A program made the position numbers and the translations under genes. From NCBI GenBank assembly GCA_028277225.1, contig JANQHB010000023.1:9042-73041 (forward strand): 64,000 nt of DNA. Direction: 5' to 3'. The notes under the pieces were generated by a model. The model did no database searches and was not told the DNA's origin. It worked only from the letters and a program-made list of their open reading frames with translations. Below, piece by piece: positions 16,916-25,625 of this stretch (position 1 is its first letter; each line of letters opens with the position of its first letter). Origin of the DNA: Chlorobium sp. Lineage in GTDB: Bacteria > Bacteroidota > Chlorobiia > Chlorobiales > Chlorobiaceae.

Positions 16916-17101
16916 TTATCCCTGAACGATGCACTCGGCGGGGCAGACTACGACACATGCCTGCTCGTCGAGACCTTCACACTCGTTGCAGGTGTTCGGA
17001 TCGATATAATAAATGTCATCGCCGGCTGAGATTGCCTGTGTGGGGCATTCCGGCTCACAAGCTGCACAATAGGTGCATTCTTCAGTAATGTAAAGTGCCA
17101 T
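16916..17101 (-). CDS. 2[4Fe-4S] ferredoxin, Chlorobium type
   Basis: 61 residues from ATG 17101; a longer in-frame extension is not credible because the mature family begins MALYITEECTYC. Two cluster motifs: CTYCAACEPECP and the longer-loop CNECEGLDEQACVVVCP, where seven residues separate the second and third cysteines. In green sulfur bacteria such low-potential ferredoxins take electrons from the type I reaction centre and feed the reductive TCA cycle. Strongly acidic. Monocistronic, with its own terminator. Confidence 0.95.
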   Translation of the reverse strand: MALYITEECTYCAACEPECPTQAISAGDDIYYIDPNTCNECEGLDEQACVVVCPAECIVQG

Positions 17102-17408
17102 GTTACATTCTCCGTTAGGGTTACAAAAAAAATTGCCGCAAAAAGAACAGATTCCTGAAAACAGGAGGTTAATATATATTTTTTTTTCTCCCGGCAAAAT
17201 CAAGAACACGATGGTGTTAACACCTTAAATATAACAGGACTGCAGCCAACATCACACGTTGATCAGGCAAAACAGCAGGTGCATGTCTCTGTTATTCTAT
17301 TTGCGATGATTGTCGTGTTTTGTACTCGAAATCAATTCTCCCTGTACTGACTGAAAAAACCTCCTTTTACATGTAACAGTACGTGCAGGAACAGAGTTCC
17401 TCGTCAGG
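17102..17408. other. Intergenic region upstream of ferredoxin, no gene
   Basis: About 300 AT-rich bases between the phoH stop and the ferredoxin start, both on the minus strand. Should contain the ferredoxin promoter. CCGTTAGGG and an A-tract lie just before the ferredoxin ATG but no clear -35/-10 pair can be defended. The small reading frames present are not supported. Confidence 0.5.
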
Positions 17409-18401
17409 TTACCGCATTTGTCGGGTCGTGTGTCCAGGTTGTTTTTCCTCTTCCTTTTCGTATGCATCGATGATGTTGCGCACCAGCCGGTGGCGGACGA
17501 CATCCGATTTATCGAGAAACACAAAACTGATGCCTTTGATCCCCTGAAAAATAGTCCTGGCATTCATAAGGCCTGATTCAACTTCAACAGGAAGGTCGAT
17601 CTGTGTCACGTCTCCAGTTATGATTGCTCTCGAATTGATGCCGAGCCGCGTCAGGCACATTTTCATCTGCTTGTTCGAGGCATTTTGAGCTTCGTCAAGT
17701 ATGATAAAGGAATTGTTGAGGGTTCTGCCTCGCATATATGCCAGGGGGACGATTTCGATCACGCGCTGTTCGGTCAGCGCCCTGAGTTTTTCCGCGGTCA
17801 GCATATCCTGCAATGCGTCATAAAGCGGACGAAGATAAGGATCGATTTTCTGGGCAAGATCTCCAGGCAGGAACCCGAGGCTTTCGCCTGCCTCAACGGC
17901 AGGGCGGGCAAGGACAATTCTCTTGACATCTTTTTTTTTCCATGCTGCAACGGCGATTGCGACAGCGGTATAGGTTTTTCCGGTGCCGGCCGGCCCGATG
18001 GCGAAAACAATGTCGTTTGTCTTTGCTTCGGAAACCATTTTTCTCTGGCCGTTTGTCTTTGCCCTCACTGCATAGTCTCTGGCCGCGACAATGACATCAT
18101 TATCGGTCGGCAGAGTGTTTTCTTCTCCTTCAGGTTGCGGTGTAAAGGCAAGGCTGAGCAGGGCATTCAAATCATTTTCCAGGATCTCGCCGTGCTTGTC
18201 TGCCAGGAACCTCATTTCAGAGAAAATCTTGTCGAGAAGCTTGATGTCGTTTTTTTCTGCCAGTATCTGAAGTGTATTTCCTCTTGCAGTGATCCTTGCA
18301 TCAGGAAACTCCTCCCGTATTTTCTTCAGCCAGGCGTCATGAGGGCCGAAAACAATCACTGGTTCTATGCCCTCGAATTCGATGATTTTTTCTCTTGGCA
18401 A
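17409..18401 (-). CDS. phoH: PhoH family ATPase
   Basis: 330 residues, standard length for PhoH/YbeZ. P-loop GPAGTGKTYTAVAIA (around residues 130-144), the family block RPAVEAGESLGFLPGDLAQKIDPYLRPLYDAL, and Walker B FIILDEAQNA (about 222-231). N-terminal 110 residues form the KH-like part. Cytoplasmic RNA-associated ATPase, in other bacteria linked to YbeY and ribosome quality control. It lies 16 bp after hldD on the same strand, so likely co-transcribed. Confidence 0.94.
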   Translation of the reverse strand: MPREKIIEFEGIEPVIVFGPHDAWLKKIREEFPDARITARGNTLQILAEKNDIKLLDKIFSEMRFLADKHGEILENDLNALLSLAFTPQPEGEENTLPTDNDVIVAARDYAVRAKTNGQRKMVSEAKTNDIVFAIGPAGTGKTYTAVAIAVAAWKKKDVKRIVLARPAVEAGESLGFLPGDLAQKIDPYLRPLYDALQDMLTAEKLRALTEQRVIEIVPLAYMRGRTLNNSFIILDEAQNASNKQMKMCLTRLGINSRAIITGDVTQIDLPVEVESGLMNARTIFQGIKGISFVFLDKSDVVRHRLVRNIIDAYEKEEEKQPGHTTRQMR

Positions 18402-18417
18402 GTGGTTGGTTTTTGTG

Positions 18418-19407
18418 TTAAGGAATATCCTTGTCGAAATGCGGTGTTTCTGTATTCAAAAAGCCGAGTACATACTCCTTGATACCTTCTTCGAGAGTCG
18501 TCATTGGACGCGTATAGCCTGATGATCGGATGGAATCTGTTTCGGCCTGTGTGAAATACTGGTATTTATCCCGCAATGTTTCCGGCATGGGTATATACTT
18601 GATGTCAGGAGCCAGACCGAGTGCTGAAAACGTTGCATTAACAAGGTCGTTGAAACTTCTTGCCTGTCCTGTGCCGATGTTGAAAAGGCCATGAACGGAT
18701 CTGTTTTCAAGCAGCCAGAGCATAAAAGCCGTGCAATCCTTAATGTAGATAAAGTCCCTCTTTTGTTCTCCGTGACGGTAGTCATCCCTGTGAGACATGA
18801 ACAGCTTGACGGTGCCATTTTCGAGGATCTGGTTGAAAGCCTTGAAGACAACGCTGGTCATATCTTCCTTGTGATACTCATTCGGTCCGTATACGTTGAA
18901 AAATTTCAGCCCTGCAGCATGTTCAAGGATTCCTTGTTTCCTTGCCCATATATCGAAAAGGTGCTTGGAGTACCCGTACATGTTGAGAGGTCTCAACCTA
19001 TCGAGAGTGCTCTCGTCGTCGTCATAACCCTTGTTTCCATCTCCATAGGTGGCAGCACTCGACGCGTATATGAACCGTATGTTATTCTTGGCGCAATGTG
19101 TGGCGAGCTCTTTTGAATACCTGTAATTGTTTTCCATGAGCAGGTTTGCGTCAGTTTCGGTCGTTGCACTGATCGCTCCCATATGGATAATAGCCTGAAT
19201 TTCAGGTAGACGGTTTTCAGCCAGCAGGTTGAGAAACGTGTCTTTATGGATGTAATCGCTGAAAGTGAGTCCGGTGAGGTTTTTCCATTTACCTGTTGTC
19301 GCCAGGCCAAGGTCATCGACCACAACAATGTCATCCCGGCCGGATCTGTTGAGTTCCCAGATCATTGCGCTGCCAATAAAACCAGCTCCTCCGGTGATGA
19401 CGATCAT
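18418..19407 (-). CDS. hldD: ADP-L-glycero-D-manno-heptose-6-epimerase
   Basis: Converts ADP-D-glycero- to ADP-L-glycero-D-manno-heptose for the lipopolysaccharide core. 329 residues, short-chain dehydrogenase fold: nucleotide loop TGGAGFIGSAM at residues 5-15, the specific IQAIIHMGAISATTETD block, catalytic YGYSKHLFD (YxxxK, about residues 143-147) and LKFFNVYGPNEYHK. First gene of a pair with phoH. Confidence 0.95.
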   Translation of the reverse strand: MIVITGGAGFIGSAMIWELNRSGRDDIVVVDDLGLATTGKWKNLTGLTFSDYIHKDTFLNLLAENRLPEIQAIIHMGAISATTETDANLLMENNYRYSKELATHCAKNNIRFIYASSAATYGDGNKGYDDDESTLDRLRPLNMYGYSKHLFDIWARKQGILEHAAGLKFFNVYGPNEYHKEDMTSVVFKAFNQILENGTVKLFMSHRDDYRHGEQKRDFIYIKDCTAFMLWLLENRSVHGLFNIGTGQARSFNDLVNATFSALGLAPDIKYIPMPETLRDKYQYFTQAETDSIRSSGYTRPMTTLEEGIKEYVLGFLNTETPHFDKDIP

Positions 19408-19471
19408 GATCGTTTTGCGGGACTAGAGTGTAATGTGGATGAATGCTCACAAAATATAATGCAGCCCGCTA

Positions 19472-19516
19472 TAAAACAAAAGAGGCTGTCCAGGAACAAT
19501 GTCCGGGACAGCCTCC
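19472..19516 (-). terminator. Rho-independent terminator downstream of the sigma-like gene
   Basis: GAGGCTGTCC pairs with GGACAGCCTC (19482-19516) and on the minus strand is followed by TTTTGTTTT. It begins about 18 bp after the stop at 19535. Confidence 0.8.
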
Positions 19517-19534
19517 AGTGCTATGAGGGCTCTG

Positions 19535-19960
19535 TTAAGCTGATGCCTTGAGAACACTTTCGTTGATCATGAATTTTCTGCCGCAGAACAGCCAGAGACG
19601 AATTGTTTCAACGGGTTTATCCATTATTAAGGAAATATCCTTGTGTTTCAGGCCCGGGATTTCTGACAACAGGACTGACAATTTTATGTCTGCAGCCCTT
19701 TCCCTGAGTTTCGGGAGAATGGAGTTGCATGAACCGTTTTCGTTATTCTTCTTCATATCAAGTTCAGTATCCTGTCCGTACCGGTCTATATAGCTGTTTC
19801 TGAAACGTTTCAGCATATCGGTGCGTTGTGTATCGGCTTTTACATTCCTGTAGGTGCTGGTTACAAGCTCAGCAGAGGCCTGCTCATTTCCGGTCATCCA
19901 GTATGCAAGACTATATATGTCGTCCAGCAGGTTCATCGGGGTCTTGTTTATTTTTATCAT
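19535..19960 (-). CDS. Degenerate ECF sigma-factor-like protein
   Basis: 141 residues, short for an ECF sigma factor (usually 160-200). Residues about 10-35 (NLLDDIYSLAYWMTGNEQASAELVTSTYRNV) align by pattern with region 2.1-2.2, but the acidic EDLVQETF core is replaced by AELVTSTY and most of region 2.3-2.4 is missing. Residues about 85-132 (LPKLRERAADIKLSVLLSEIPGLKHKDISLIMDKPVETIRLWLFCGRKFM) match region 4 with its helix-turn-helix. A strong AAGGAGGGAGAG site precedes the ATG, so it is translated. It may bind DNA or core polymerase without supporting promoter melting; that is inference. Confidence 0.72.
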   Translation of the reverse strand: MIKINKTPMNLLDDIYSLAYWMTGNEQASAELVTSTYRNVKADTQRTDMLKRFRNSYIDRYGQDTELDMKKNNENGSCNSILPKLRERAADIKLSVLLSEIPGLKHKDISLIMDKPVETIRLWLFCGRKFMINESVLKASA

Positions 19961-20137
19961 CTCTCCCTCCTTAAATGGGATTAATATTGTCCTGTTTTAA
20001 AGTATGAAAAAAAAACAATAAGTCAACAATTTTTTTGTGTGAATCATGAAAAAGGGGATATTCACCAGCAGGATGCTTTTAAAATCTGTATTTTATCCTG
20101 CCGCAGGTGCGCTGACACGATATATACCGAAAAATGA

Positions 20138-21208
20138 ATGAATAAGGATTATTCACGATTACTCAACCCCTCTCTCGAGGATATAGGGGCATACATTGTC
20201 GAGGGAGGGCAGCAGGCGGATGTTAAGCTCAATCAGAACGAAAGTCCATTCGATCTCCCGCAATGGATGAAAGAGGCCATTCTCGATGAGTTCAAAAAAG
20301 AGGCCTGGAACCGTTATCCCGACATTCTTCCTTTCAGGGGGATAAAGGAGTATGCTGCGTTTACAGGCGTTTCTTCTGAGTCGGTCATGATGAGCAACGG
20401 GTCGAACGAAATGCTGTATACGATTTTTCTGGCCTGTCTCTGCAAAGGGAAAAAGGTGCTGATACCACAGCCATCGTTTTCCTTGTATGAAAAGATAGCC
20501 CGATTAATCCTGGCCGACATTACAGCCGTTCCGATGCATGAGGATCTCGGTTTTGATGTGGAAGAGATCATTCGACGGGCAAGGGATGAACAGGTTGGCT
20601 TTATTGTCCTGTCGACACCCAATAATCCGACAAGCAAGTCGGTGACGCTCGATGAGATTCGAAGGATTGCTGAAGAGGTTGAGGCAATAGTACTGGTCGA
20701 TGAGGCATATATTGAATTTTCAAGACAGGAATCTGCGATCGGGATCGTTATGGAATATCCCAATCTGATTGTACTCAGAACCATGTCCAAAGCGCTGGCT
20801 CTTGCGGGCTTGAGAATCGGTTTTACCATAGCCAATCCGGAGCTGATGGCCCAGATCGTGAAACCTAAAATACCGTTCACATCAAGCAGGCTTGCCGAAA
20901 TAACGCTCAAGCACGTTCTCGGTAACTACAAGCTTGTCGAGGAAGCGGTGGGCTACATTCTCGGGGAACGGAGCCGGATGATGGAAACGTTATTGAAATT
21001 TGAAACCCTGACCTTGTTCGAAAGTGACGCAAACTTTATTATTATAAGGGTTTCTGATTCAAAAAAAGTGTTTTCGAGACTTGCCGGTGAAGGTATTCTG
21101 GTCAGAAACGTATCGGGTTATCCCATGATGGAAAATTGCCTCCGGTTCAATGTTGGCCTCAGGGAAGAAAACGATCTTCTTCTCGATACATTACGAGCCA
21201 GTTCGTGA
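20138..21208 (+). CDS. hisC: Histidinol-phosphate aminotransferase
   Basis: PLP-dependent enzyme of histidine synthesis, converting imidazole-acetol phosphate with glutamate to histidinol phosphate. 356 residues, normal length. Family blocks: KLNQNESPFDLP, the STPNNPTS loop (about residues 167-174), VDEAYIEFS, the PLP lysine in RTMSKALALAGLRIG (about 221-235) and the C-terminal LRFNVGLREEND. First gene of a short plus-strand run with a SpoU methylase and a hydrolase. Confidence 0.94.
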   Translation: MNKDYSRLLNPSLEDIGAYIVEGGQQADVKLNQNESPFDLPQWMKEAILDEFKKEAWNRYPDILPFRGIKEYAAFTGVSSESVMMSNGSNEMLYTIFLACLCKGKKVLIPQPSFSLYEKIARLILADITAVPMHEDLGFDVEEIIRRARDEQVGFIVLSTPNNPTSKSVTLDEIRRIAEEVEAIVLVDEAYIEFSRQESAIGIVMEYPNLIVLRTMSKALALAGLRIGFTIANPELMAQIVKPKIPFTSSRLAEITLKHVLGNYKLVEEAVGYILGERSRMMETLLKFETLTLFESDANFIIIRVSDSKKVFSRLAGEGILVRNVSGYPMMENCLRFNVGLREENDLLLDTLRASS

Positions 21209-21210
21209 GC

Positions 21211-21786
21211 ATGCAGTACAGGAAATTACATGGTGACGAAATGTCACGATTGAGCGTTAGTGATTTTATTGATGTCCAAAAGCATCCGGTGTCCGTACTT
21301 CTTCATAACATAAGAAGTATGTATAATGTCGGGTCGATATTCCGGACAGCGGACGCAACCGGCATAGAAAAAGTCATTTTAACCGGCTATACGGCAACCC
21401 CGCCAAGGAAAGAAATTGACAAGACTGCGCTTGGGGCACAGGAAAGTGTACAATGGGAATATTATTCCGATCCCGCTGAGATACTTGAAAAGTTTAAAAA
21501 TAATGGCGTTACAATATACGGTCTTGAAATTACGGAAAACAGCATACCGTATACATCCGTTGACGCAGCCGACTTTCCGTTATGCCTTATTTTCGGTAAC
21601 GAAGTCGATGGTATTGACGGTACTATTTTGGACCTCTGTGATCACGTTCTTGAAATTCCGCAGTTCGGAACCAAGCATTCCCTGAACGTTTCGGTCGCTG
21701 CAGGTATTGCGCTTTATGAAATGGTAAACGTTTTCAGACAACAACAAACGGTCGGGGGGGGAGCTGGCCAACATTCGAGTTTATAG
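21211..21786 (+). CDS. SpoU/TrmH-family RNA 2'-O-methyltransferase
   Basis: 191 residues. I take the ATG at 21211 because the short lead YRKLHGDEMSRLSVSDF is conserved in this subfamily; 21241 is a possible later start with a better ribosome site. SPOUT trefoil-knot motifs: LLHNIRSMYNVGSIFRTADA (motif 1, about residues 31-50), LCLIFGNEVDGID (motif 2) and IPQFGTKHSLNVSVAAGIALYE (motif 3). Methylates a ribose in tRNA or rRNA using SAM; the exact target is not determinable. Starts 2 bp after hisC and is probably co-transcribed. Confidence 0.9.
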   Translation: MQYRKLHGDEMSRLSVSDFIDVQKHPVSVLLHNIRSMYNVGSIFRTADATGIEKVILTGYTATPPRKEIDKTALGAQESVQWEYYSDPAEILEKFKNNGVTIYGLEITENSIPYTSVDAADFPLCLIFGNEVDGIDGTILDLCDHVLEIPQFGTKHSLNVSVAAGIALYEMVNVFRQQQTVGGGAGQHSSL

Positions 21787-21791
21787 CTTAT

Positions 21792-22613
21792 ATGCTGCAT
21801 TACAGAACATACAGGCTTACTGAAAATAATCCCTGGGTAGTCTTTGTTCACGGAGCTGGCGGGAGTTCGTCGATCTGGTTCCTTCAGGTCAAGGAGTTTA
21901 AAAAGCGTTTCAATATCCTGATGGTCGATCTCAGGGGGCATGGCAAATCAAAAGGCCTTTCTTTTAAACCGAACAACAAGTACAGTTTTGAGGATATCAC
22001 CCGGGATATCATCGAGGTTCTCGACCATCTGAGCATTGCGAAGGCTCATTTCATCGGAGTATCTCTTGGTACGATACTGATACGGCAGATAAGCGAACTC
22101 GATCCGAAAAGAGTTTGCTCCATGGTCATGGCCGGTGCCATTATACGGTTGAATGTAAGAGCCCGTTTTCTTGTGGGGCTGGGTAATACATTCAAGCGTT
22201 TTGTCCCCTACATGTGGCTGTACAGCTTTTTTGCCTGGATTATCATGCCGAGGGCCCGCCACAAGAAGTCGCGGCTGCTCTTTGTCAACGAGGCCAAGAA
22301 GGTTGCACAAAAAGAGTTCATGCGGTGGTTCAAACTTACCTATGAATTGAATCCGCTTCTCAAGTATTTCGAGGAAAAGGATACGGGTATTCCGACGCTC
22401 TATCTGACCGGAGAAGAAGATTACATGTTTCTTCCCGCCGTTGAATATATCGTCGAGCGACACTCCAATTCGTTTCTTGAAATCATCAGAGATTCAGGAC
22501 ACGTCTGTAATGTCGATCAGCCCAGGGATTTCAACCGGCGTGCGATAACCTTTATGCTGAGGTATTCATCCTGCCCCGCTCTTCTGGTGGAGACATCACC
22601 GGCAGCGGTTTAA
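21792..22613 (+). CDS. Alpha/beta hydrolase
   Basis: 273 residues. Oxyanion motif FVHGAGGSSSIW near residue 20, nucleophile elbow GVSLG (about residue 93-97), acid in YLTGEEDYMF (about 201) and His in RDSGHVCNVDQP (about 236). Substrate unknown; the pattern is that of small esterases or lyases. Five bases separate it from the methylase gene. Its stop codon overlaps the converging pth stop by three bases. Confidence 0.9.
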   Translation: MLHYRTYRLTENNPWVVFVHGAGGSSSIWFLQVKEFKKRFNILMVDLRGHGKSKGLSFKPNNKYSFEDITRDIIEVLDHLSIAKAHFIGVSLGTILIRQISELDPKRVCSMVMAGAIIRLNVRARFLVGLGNTFKRFVPYMWLYSFFAWIIMPRARHKKSRLLFVNEAKKVAQKEFMRWFKLTYELNPLLKYFEEKDTGIPTLYLTGEEDYMFLPAVEYIVERHSNSFLEIIRDSGHVCNVDQPRDFNRRAITFMLRYSSCPALLVETSPAAV

Positions 22614-23176
22614 TTTTTCCTGTTATAGTGGTTCATGGCGTGCTCTATGCCGTTTGTAACGAAATCGAGGGCGGCATCGACGCATCGCAGCAGGGTATCA
22701 TTCACGATACTTCTTTCTTCTTCACTGATTTTTCCCAGAACGAACGACGAATGCGAGCCGGTCAGCAGTTCCCGTCCGATTCCTACCCGAAGACGAGCGA
22801 AATCCTCTCTGCCCAGGCATTGAATGATGTGTTTCAATCCGTTCTGGCCACCGGCGGATCCTTTGGAGCGAAGGCGTATTGTGCCGAGAGGAATATTCAG
22901 ATCGTCACAGACGACGATGATCTCTGATATCCCGATTTTGTAAAAGTTCATTGCAGCAACGACAGCATGTCCGGACAGGTTCATGTATGTCATCGGCTTG
23001 AGCAGAATCACAGGATTGCCGGCATGGGATATTTTGGCGTAATGGAAATTTCCTTTTCCGGTTGAAAGCCCGGTTCCAAACTGGCGTGCAAGTTCGTCGA
23101 TAACTTCAAAGCCGATGTTATGACGGGTGTTTTCATGCCGTTTTTCCGGATTTCCAAGGCCGACAATGAGTTTCAT
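22610..23176 (-). CDS. pth: Peptidyl-tRNA hydrolase
   Basis: Releases peptides from peptidyl-tRNAs dropped by ribosomes. 188 residues from ATG 23176; the longer in-frame N-terminus is rejected because the family starts MKLIVGLGNPEKRHENTRHN. Conserved catalytic His in NTRHNIGF, Asn in KPMTYMNLSG, and the DDLNIPLGTIRLRSKGSAGGQNGLKHI block with the catalytic Asp. The 3' end overlaps the converging hydrolase by 4 bp. Confidence 0.96.
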   Translation of the reverse strand: MKLIVGLGNPEKRHENTRHNIGFEVIDELARQFGTGLSTGKGNFHYAKISHAGNPVILLKPMTYMNLSGHAVVAAMNFYKIGISEIIVVCDDLNIPLGTIRLRSKGSAGGQNGLKHIIQCLGREDFARLRVGIGRELLTGSHSSFVLGKISEEERSIVNDTLLRCVDAALDFVTNGIEHAMNHYNRKN

Positions 23177-23179
23177 AAA

Positions 23180-23222
23180 GAATGTTGAACTGTTTATCTG
23201 TTGAATTGTTGAACTGTTTTCT
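23180..23222 (-). repeat. Octanucleotide repeat upstream of pth
   Basis: Diverged 8-bp units around GTTGAAYT (ATGTTGAACTG, CTGTTGAATTGTTGAACTG) run just upstream of the pth start. The complement (AATTCAAC, AACTCAAC, AATTCAAC, ACGTCAAC) occurs at 51485-51525. Confidence 0.6.
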
Positions 23223-23260
23223 TCTCGATGGATATAAATTATCGGACCGTGCAGTCCGGG

Positions 23261-23288
23261 AAAAAAAAGGCCCCGATATATCGGGGCC
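23261..23288 (-). terminator. Rho-independent terminator of hppA
   Basis: Perfect 10-bp palindrome GGCCCCGATA/TATCGGGGCC (23269-23288) followed on the minus strand by eight T residues. It lies 24 bp after the hppA stop; the intervening bases are two or three heptamer remnants (TGACGAG, TAACAAG, TAACGAG). Confidence 0.92.
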
Positions 23289-23311
23289 AACTCGTTACTT
23301 GTTACTCGTCA

Positions 23312-25390
23312 CTAAATAAGCGGTGCGATAACAAGTGCCACGACCGCGATAAGCTTCATGAGAATATTGAGGCTGGGGCCGCTGGTGTCTTTGAACGGAT
23401 CACCGACAGTGTCGCCGACAACTGCAGCTTTGTGTGCTTCGGTACCCTTTCCGTAGGTAACACCGTCAAATTCTATCTTTCCTTCGATACGTTTTTTCGC
23501 ATTATCCCATGCGCCGCCGGCGTTTGACTGGAAGATAGCCATAAGGACGCCCGATGAGGTGACGCCTGCAAGCAAGCCTCCGAGCATGTCTTTCGAAACA
23601 AAGCCGACAACAACTGGAACAAGCACGCCGAGTGTTCCGGGCAGTATCATTTCACGAATCGCGGCTTTCGTCGAAATGTCGACACAATGAGCGAATTCCG
23701 CAGGTGTCGTGCCTTCGCGCAGACCCGGGATTTCGTTGAACTGTCGGCCGACTTCAGTGATCATGTCCCTGGCTGCCCGGCCAACAGCTCCCATTGCCAG
23801 AGCACTGAATACAAATGGCAGCATGGCTCCCAGAAGTAGACCGGCCATGATGACGGGTTTGGAAATGTCGATCGATTCCACTCCTGCCTGTTGACGGAAA
23901 GCTGCAAAAAGAGCAAGAGCCGTAAGTGCTGCGCTGCCGATGGCAAAACCTTTTCCGATGGCTGCGGTTGTGTTGCCGACAGCGTCGAGCTTGTCGGTTC
24001 TTTCACGCACTTCAGGATCGAGGCCGGACATTTCAGCAATACCTCCGGCATTGTCGGATATCGGTCCGTATGCGTCGACGGCGAGCTGGATACCGGTAAC
24101 GGAGAGCATGCCGAGAGCAGCGATAGCAATACCGTAAAGTCCTGCGAAGTAGTGTGATCCGATAATTGCGATGCAAAGGACGATGATCGGCAGACCGGTC
24201 GACATCATACCTGTGCCAAGCCCTGCAATGATGTTTGTCGCAGCGCCAGTAACGCTCTGGTAGGCGATTTCGACAACCGGTTTGTTATGGGTAGAGCAGT
24301 AGTATTCGGTGATCAGGCCGATAAGAACTCCGGCTGCAAGGCCGATAATGACTGCGAAAAAGATGTTGAGAGACGTGTAGGTGAATCCGTCGACAGTCCA
24401 GGAAGAGGGGAGAATGTTGGTGATGATGAAATAACTCAGAACAGCCATGATGAAGGATGCTCCGAATTCACCCATATTGAGTCCTTTCTGGGGATTGCCG
24501 CCTTCCTTGACGTTGACAAAGAACGAGCCAATGATCGAGACAATGATTCCGACTGCTGCGATAACCAGAGGCAGAATGACTCCTGCTATCGGCGGAATGC
24601 CCATGCTGTCGAATACAGGAACGAATGCCGCACCAAGAACCATCGTACCAATGATGGAACCGACATAGCTTTCAAAGAGGTCAGCTCCCATACCGGCTAC
24701 ATCTCCGACATTGTCACCAACATTGTCGGCGATCGTTGCCGGGTTTCTCGGGTCGTCTTCAGGAATACCCTCATACACTTTTCCTGCAAGGTCAGCACCA
24801 ACGTCAGCAGCTTTTGTGTAGATACCACCGCCTACACGGGCAAAGAGTGCGATAGAGGAGGCTCCAAGAGAAAAGCCGGAAATCAGGTTGATGACCTGGC
24901 TTATTTCAGAAAACTGGCTGTTGTAGACAATAAAGAGAGAGGAGAGGCCGAGAATACCGAGTCCTACAACAGAAAGTCCCATGACAAGGCCGCCGGAAAA
25001 AGCAATGTTCAATGCTTTCGAGAGCCCTTCTCTGGCAGCGTTTGTTGTTCTGACGTTGGCTTTTGTTGCGACTTTCATGCCGAAAAAGCCCGCAAGGCCG
25101 GAACAGATTGCACCGACAATGAAACTGACAGCTATGATCGGTGAGGAGTCGGCTCTACCGCTGTTTGCAAAACCCAGAAGGATTGCGACCGAGATAACAA
25201 AGATTGTCAGAACCTTGTACTCGCGTTTCAGAAAAGCGACAGCTCCGTCTGCGATATGTCCTGCTATCGTTGTCATCTGTTCGGTGCCCGCATCCTGTTT
25301 GCCAACCCATCCTGCCTTGAACAAGGCATAAAGGAGAGCGATGATGCCTGAAGCTGGTACTGCGTAGAGGAGTAGTTGTTGGTTGTCCAT
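23312..25390 (-). CDS. hppA: Membrane-bound ion-translocating pyrophosphatase
   Basis: Couples pyrophosphate hydrolysis to ion pumping across the membrane. 692 residues from ATG 25390, about 16 membrane segments. Active-site loops DVGADLAGKVYEGIPEDDPRNPATIADNVGDNVGD and VGDTVGDPFKDTSGPS are intact. The K+-dependence site reads GNTTAAIGKGF, with Ala where K+-independent enzymes have Lys, so it belongs to the K+-dependent class, which in this phylum includes Na+ pumps. It should recover energy from biosynthetic pyrophosphate. Monocistronic with a strong terminator. Confidence 0.95.
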   Translation of the reverse strand: MDNQQLLLYAVPASGIIALLYALFKAGWVGKQDAGTEQMTTIAGHIADGAVAFLKREYKVLTIFVISVAILLGFANSGRADSSPIIAVSFIVGAICSGLAGFFGMKVATKANVRTTNAAREGLSKALNIAFSGGLVMGLSVVGLGILGLSSLFIVYNSQFSEISQVINLISGFSLGASSIALFARVGGGIYTKAADVGADLAGKVYEGIPEDDPRNPATIADNVGDNVGDVAGMGADLFESYVGSIIGTMVLGAAFVPVFDSMGIPPIAGVILPLVIAAVGIIVSIIGSFFVNVKEGGNPQKGLNMGEFGASFIMAVLSYFIITNILPSSWTVDGFTYTSLNIFFAVIIGLAAGVLIGLITEYYCSTHNKPVVEIAYQSVTGAATNIIAGLGTGMMSTGLPIIVLCIAIIGSHYFAGLYGIAIAALGMLSVTGIQLAVDAYGPISDNAGGIAEMSGLDPEVRERTDKLDAVGNTTAAIGKGFAIGSAALTALALFAAFRQQAGVESIDISKPVIMAGLLLGAMLPFVFSALAMGAVGRAARDMITEVGRQFNEIPGLREGTTPAEFAHCVDISTKAAIREMILPGTLGVLVPVVVGFVSKDMLGGLLAGVTSSGVLMAIFQSNAGGAWDNAKKRIEGKIEFDGVTYGKGTEAHKAAVVGDTVGDPFKDTSGPSLNILMKLIAVVALVIAPLI

Positions 25391-25625
25391 TGTTTTAGGG
25401 TTAATGTTGTTGCGAGATTGAAAAAACAACCGAAATATGAATCATTGAACTTTGTTCATACAGGCCGGCGGGGTTCACGGATCAGTTACGTATATCCGTG
25501 AAAGCATGCGGCGGAGTGGCTATGGAGTATAATCTTGAAGATCATAAGATTGCAAATTTACGATTTCTGTTTTCTTCTGCAAAGTGGTTGATCTACTGGA
25601 ATGATGAATTGCGGTCTTTTTTTTG

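Noticed and set aside
17685..18482. 265-residue plus-strand frame
   Set aside because: Antisense to phoH and the hldD end; no start context and cysteine-rich nonsense.
24287..25144. 285-residue plus-strand frame
   Set aside because: Antisense to hppA; composition is an artefact of the membrane-protein codons.
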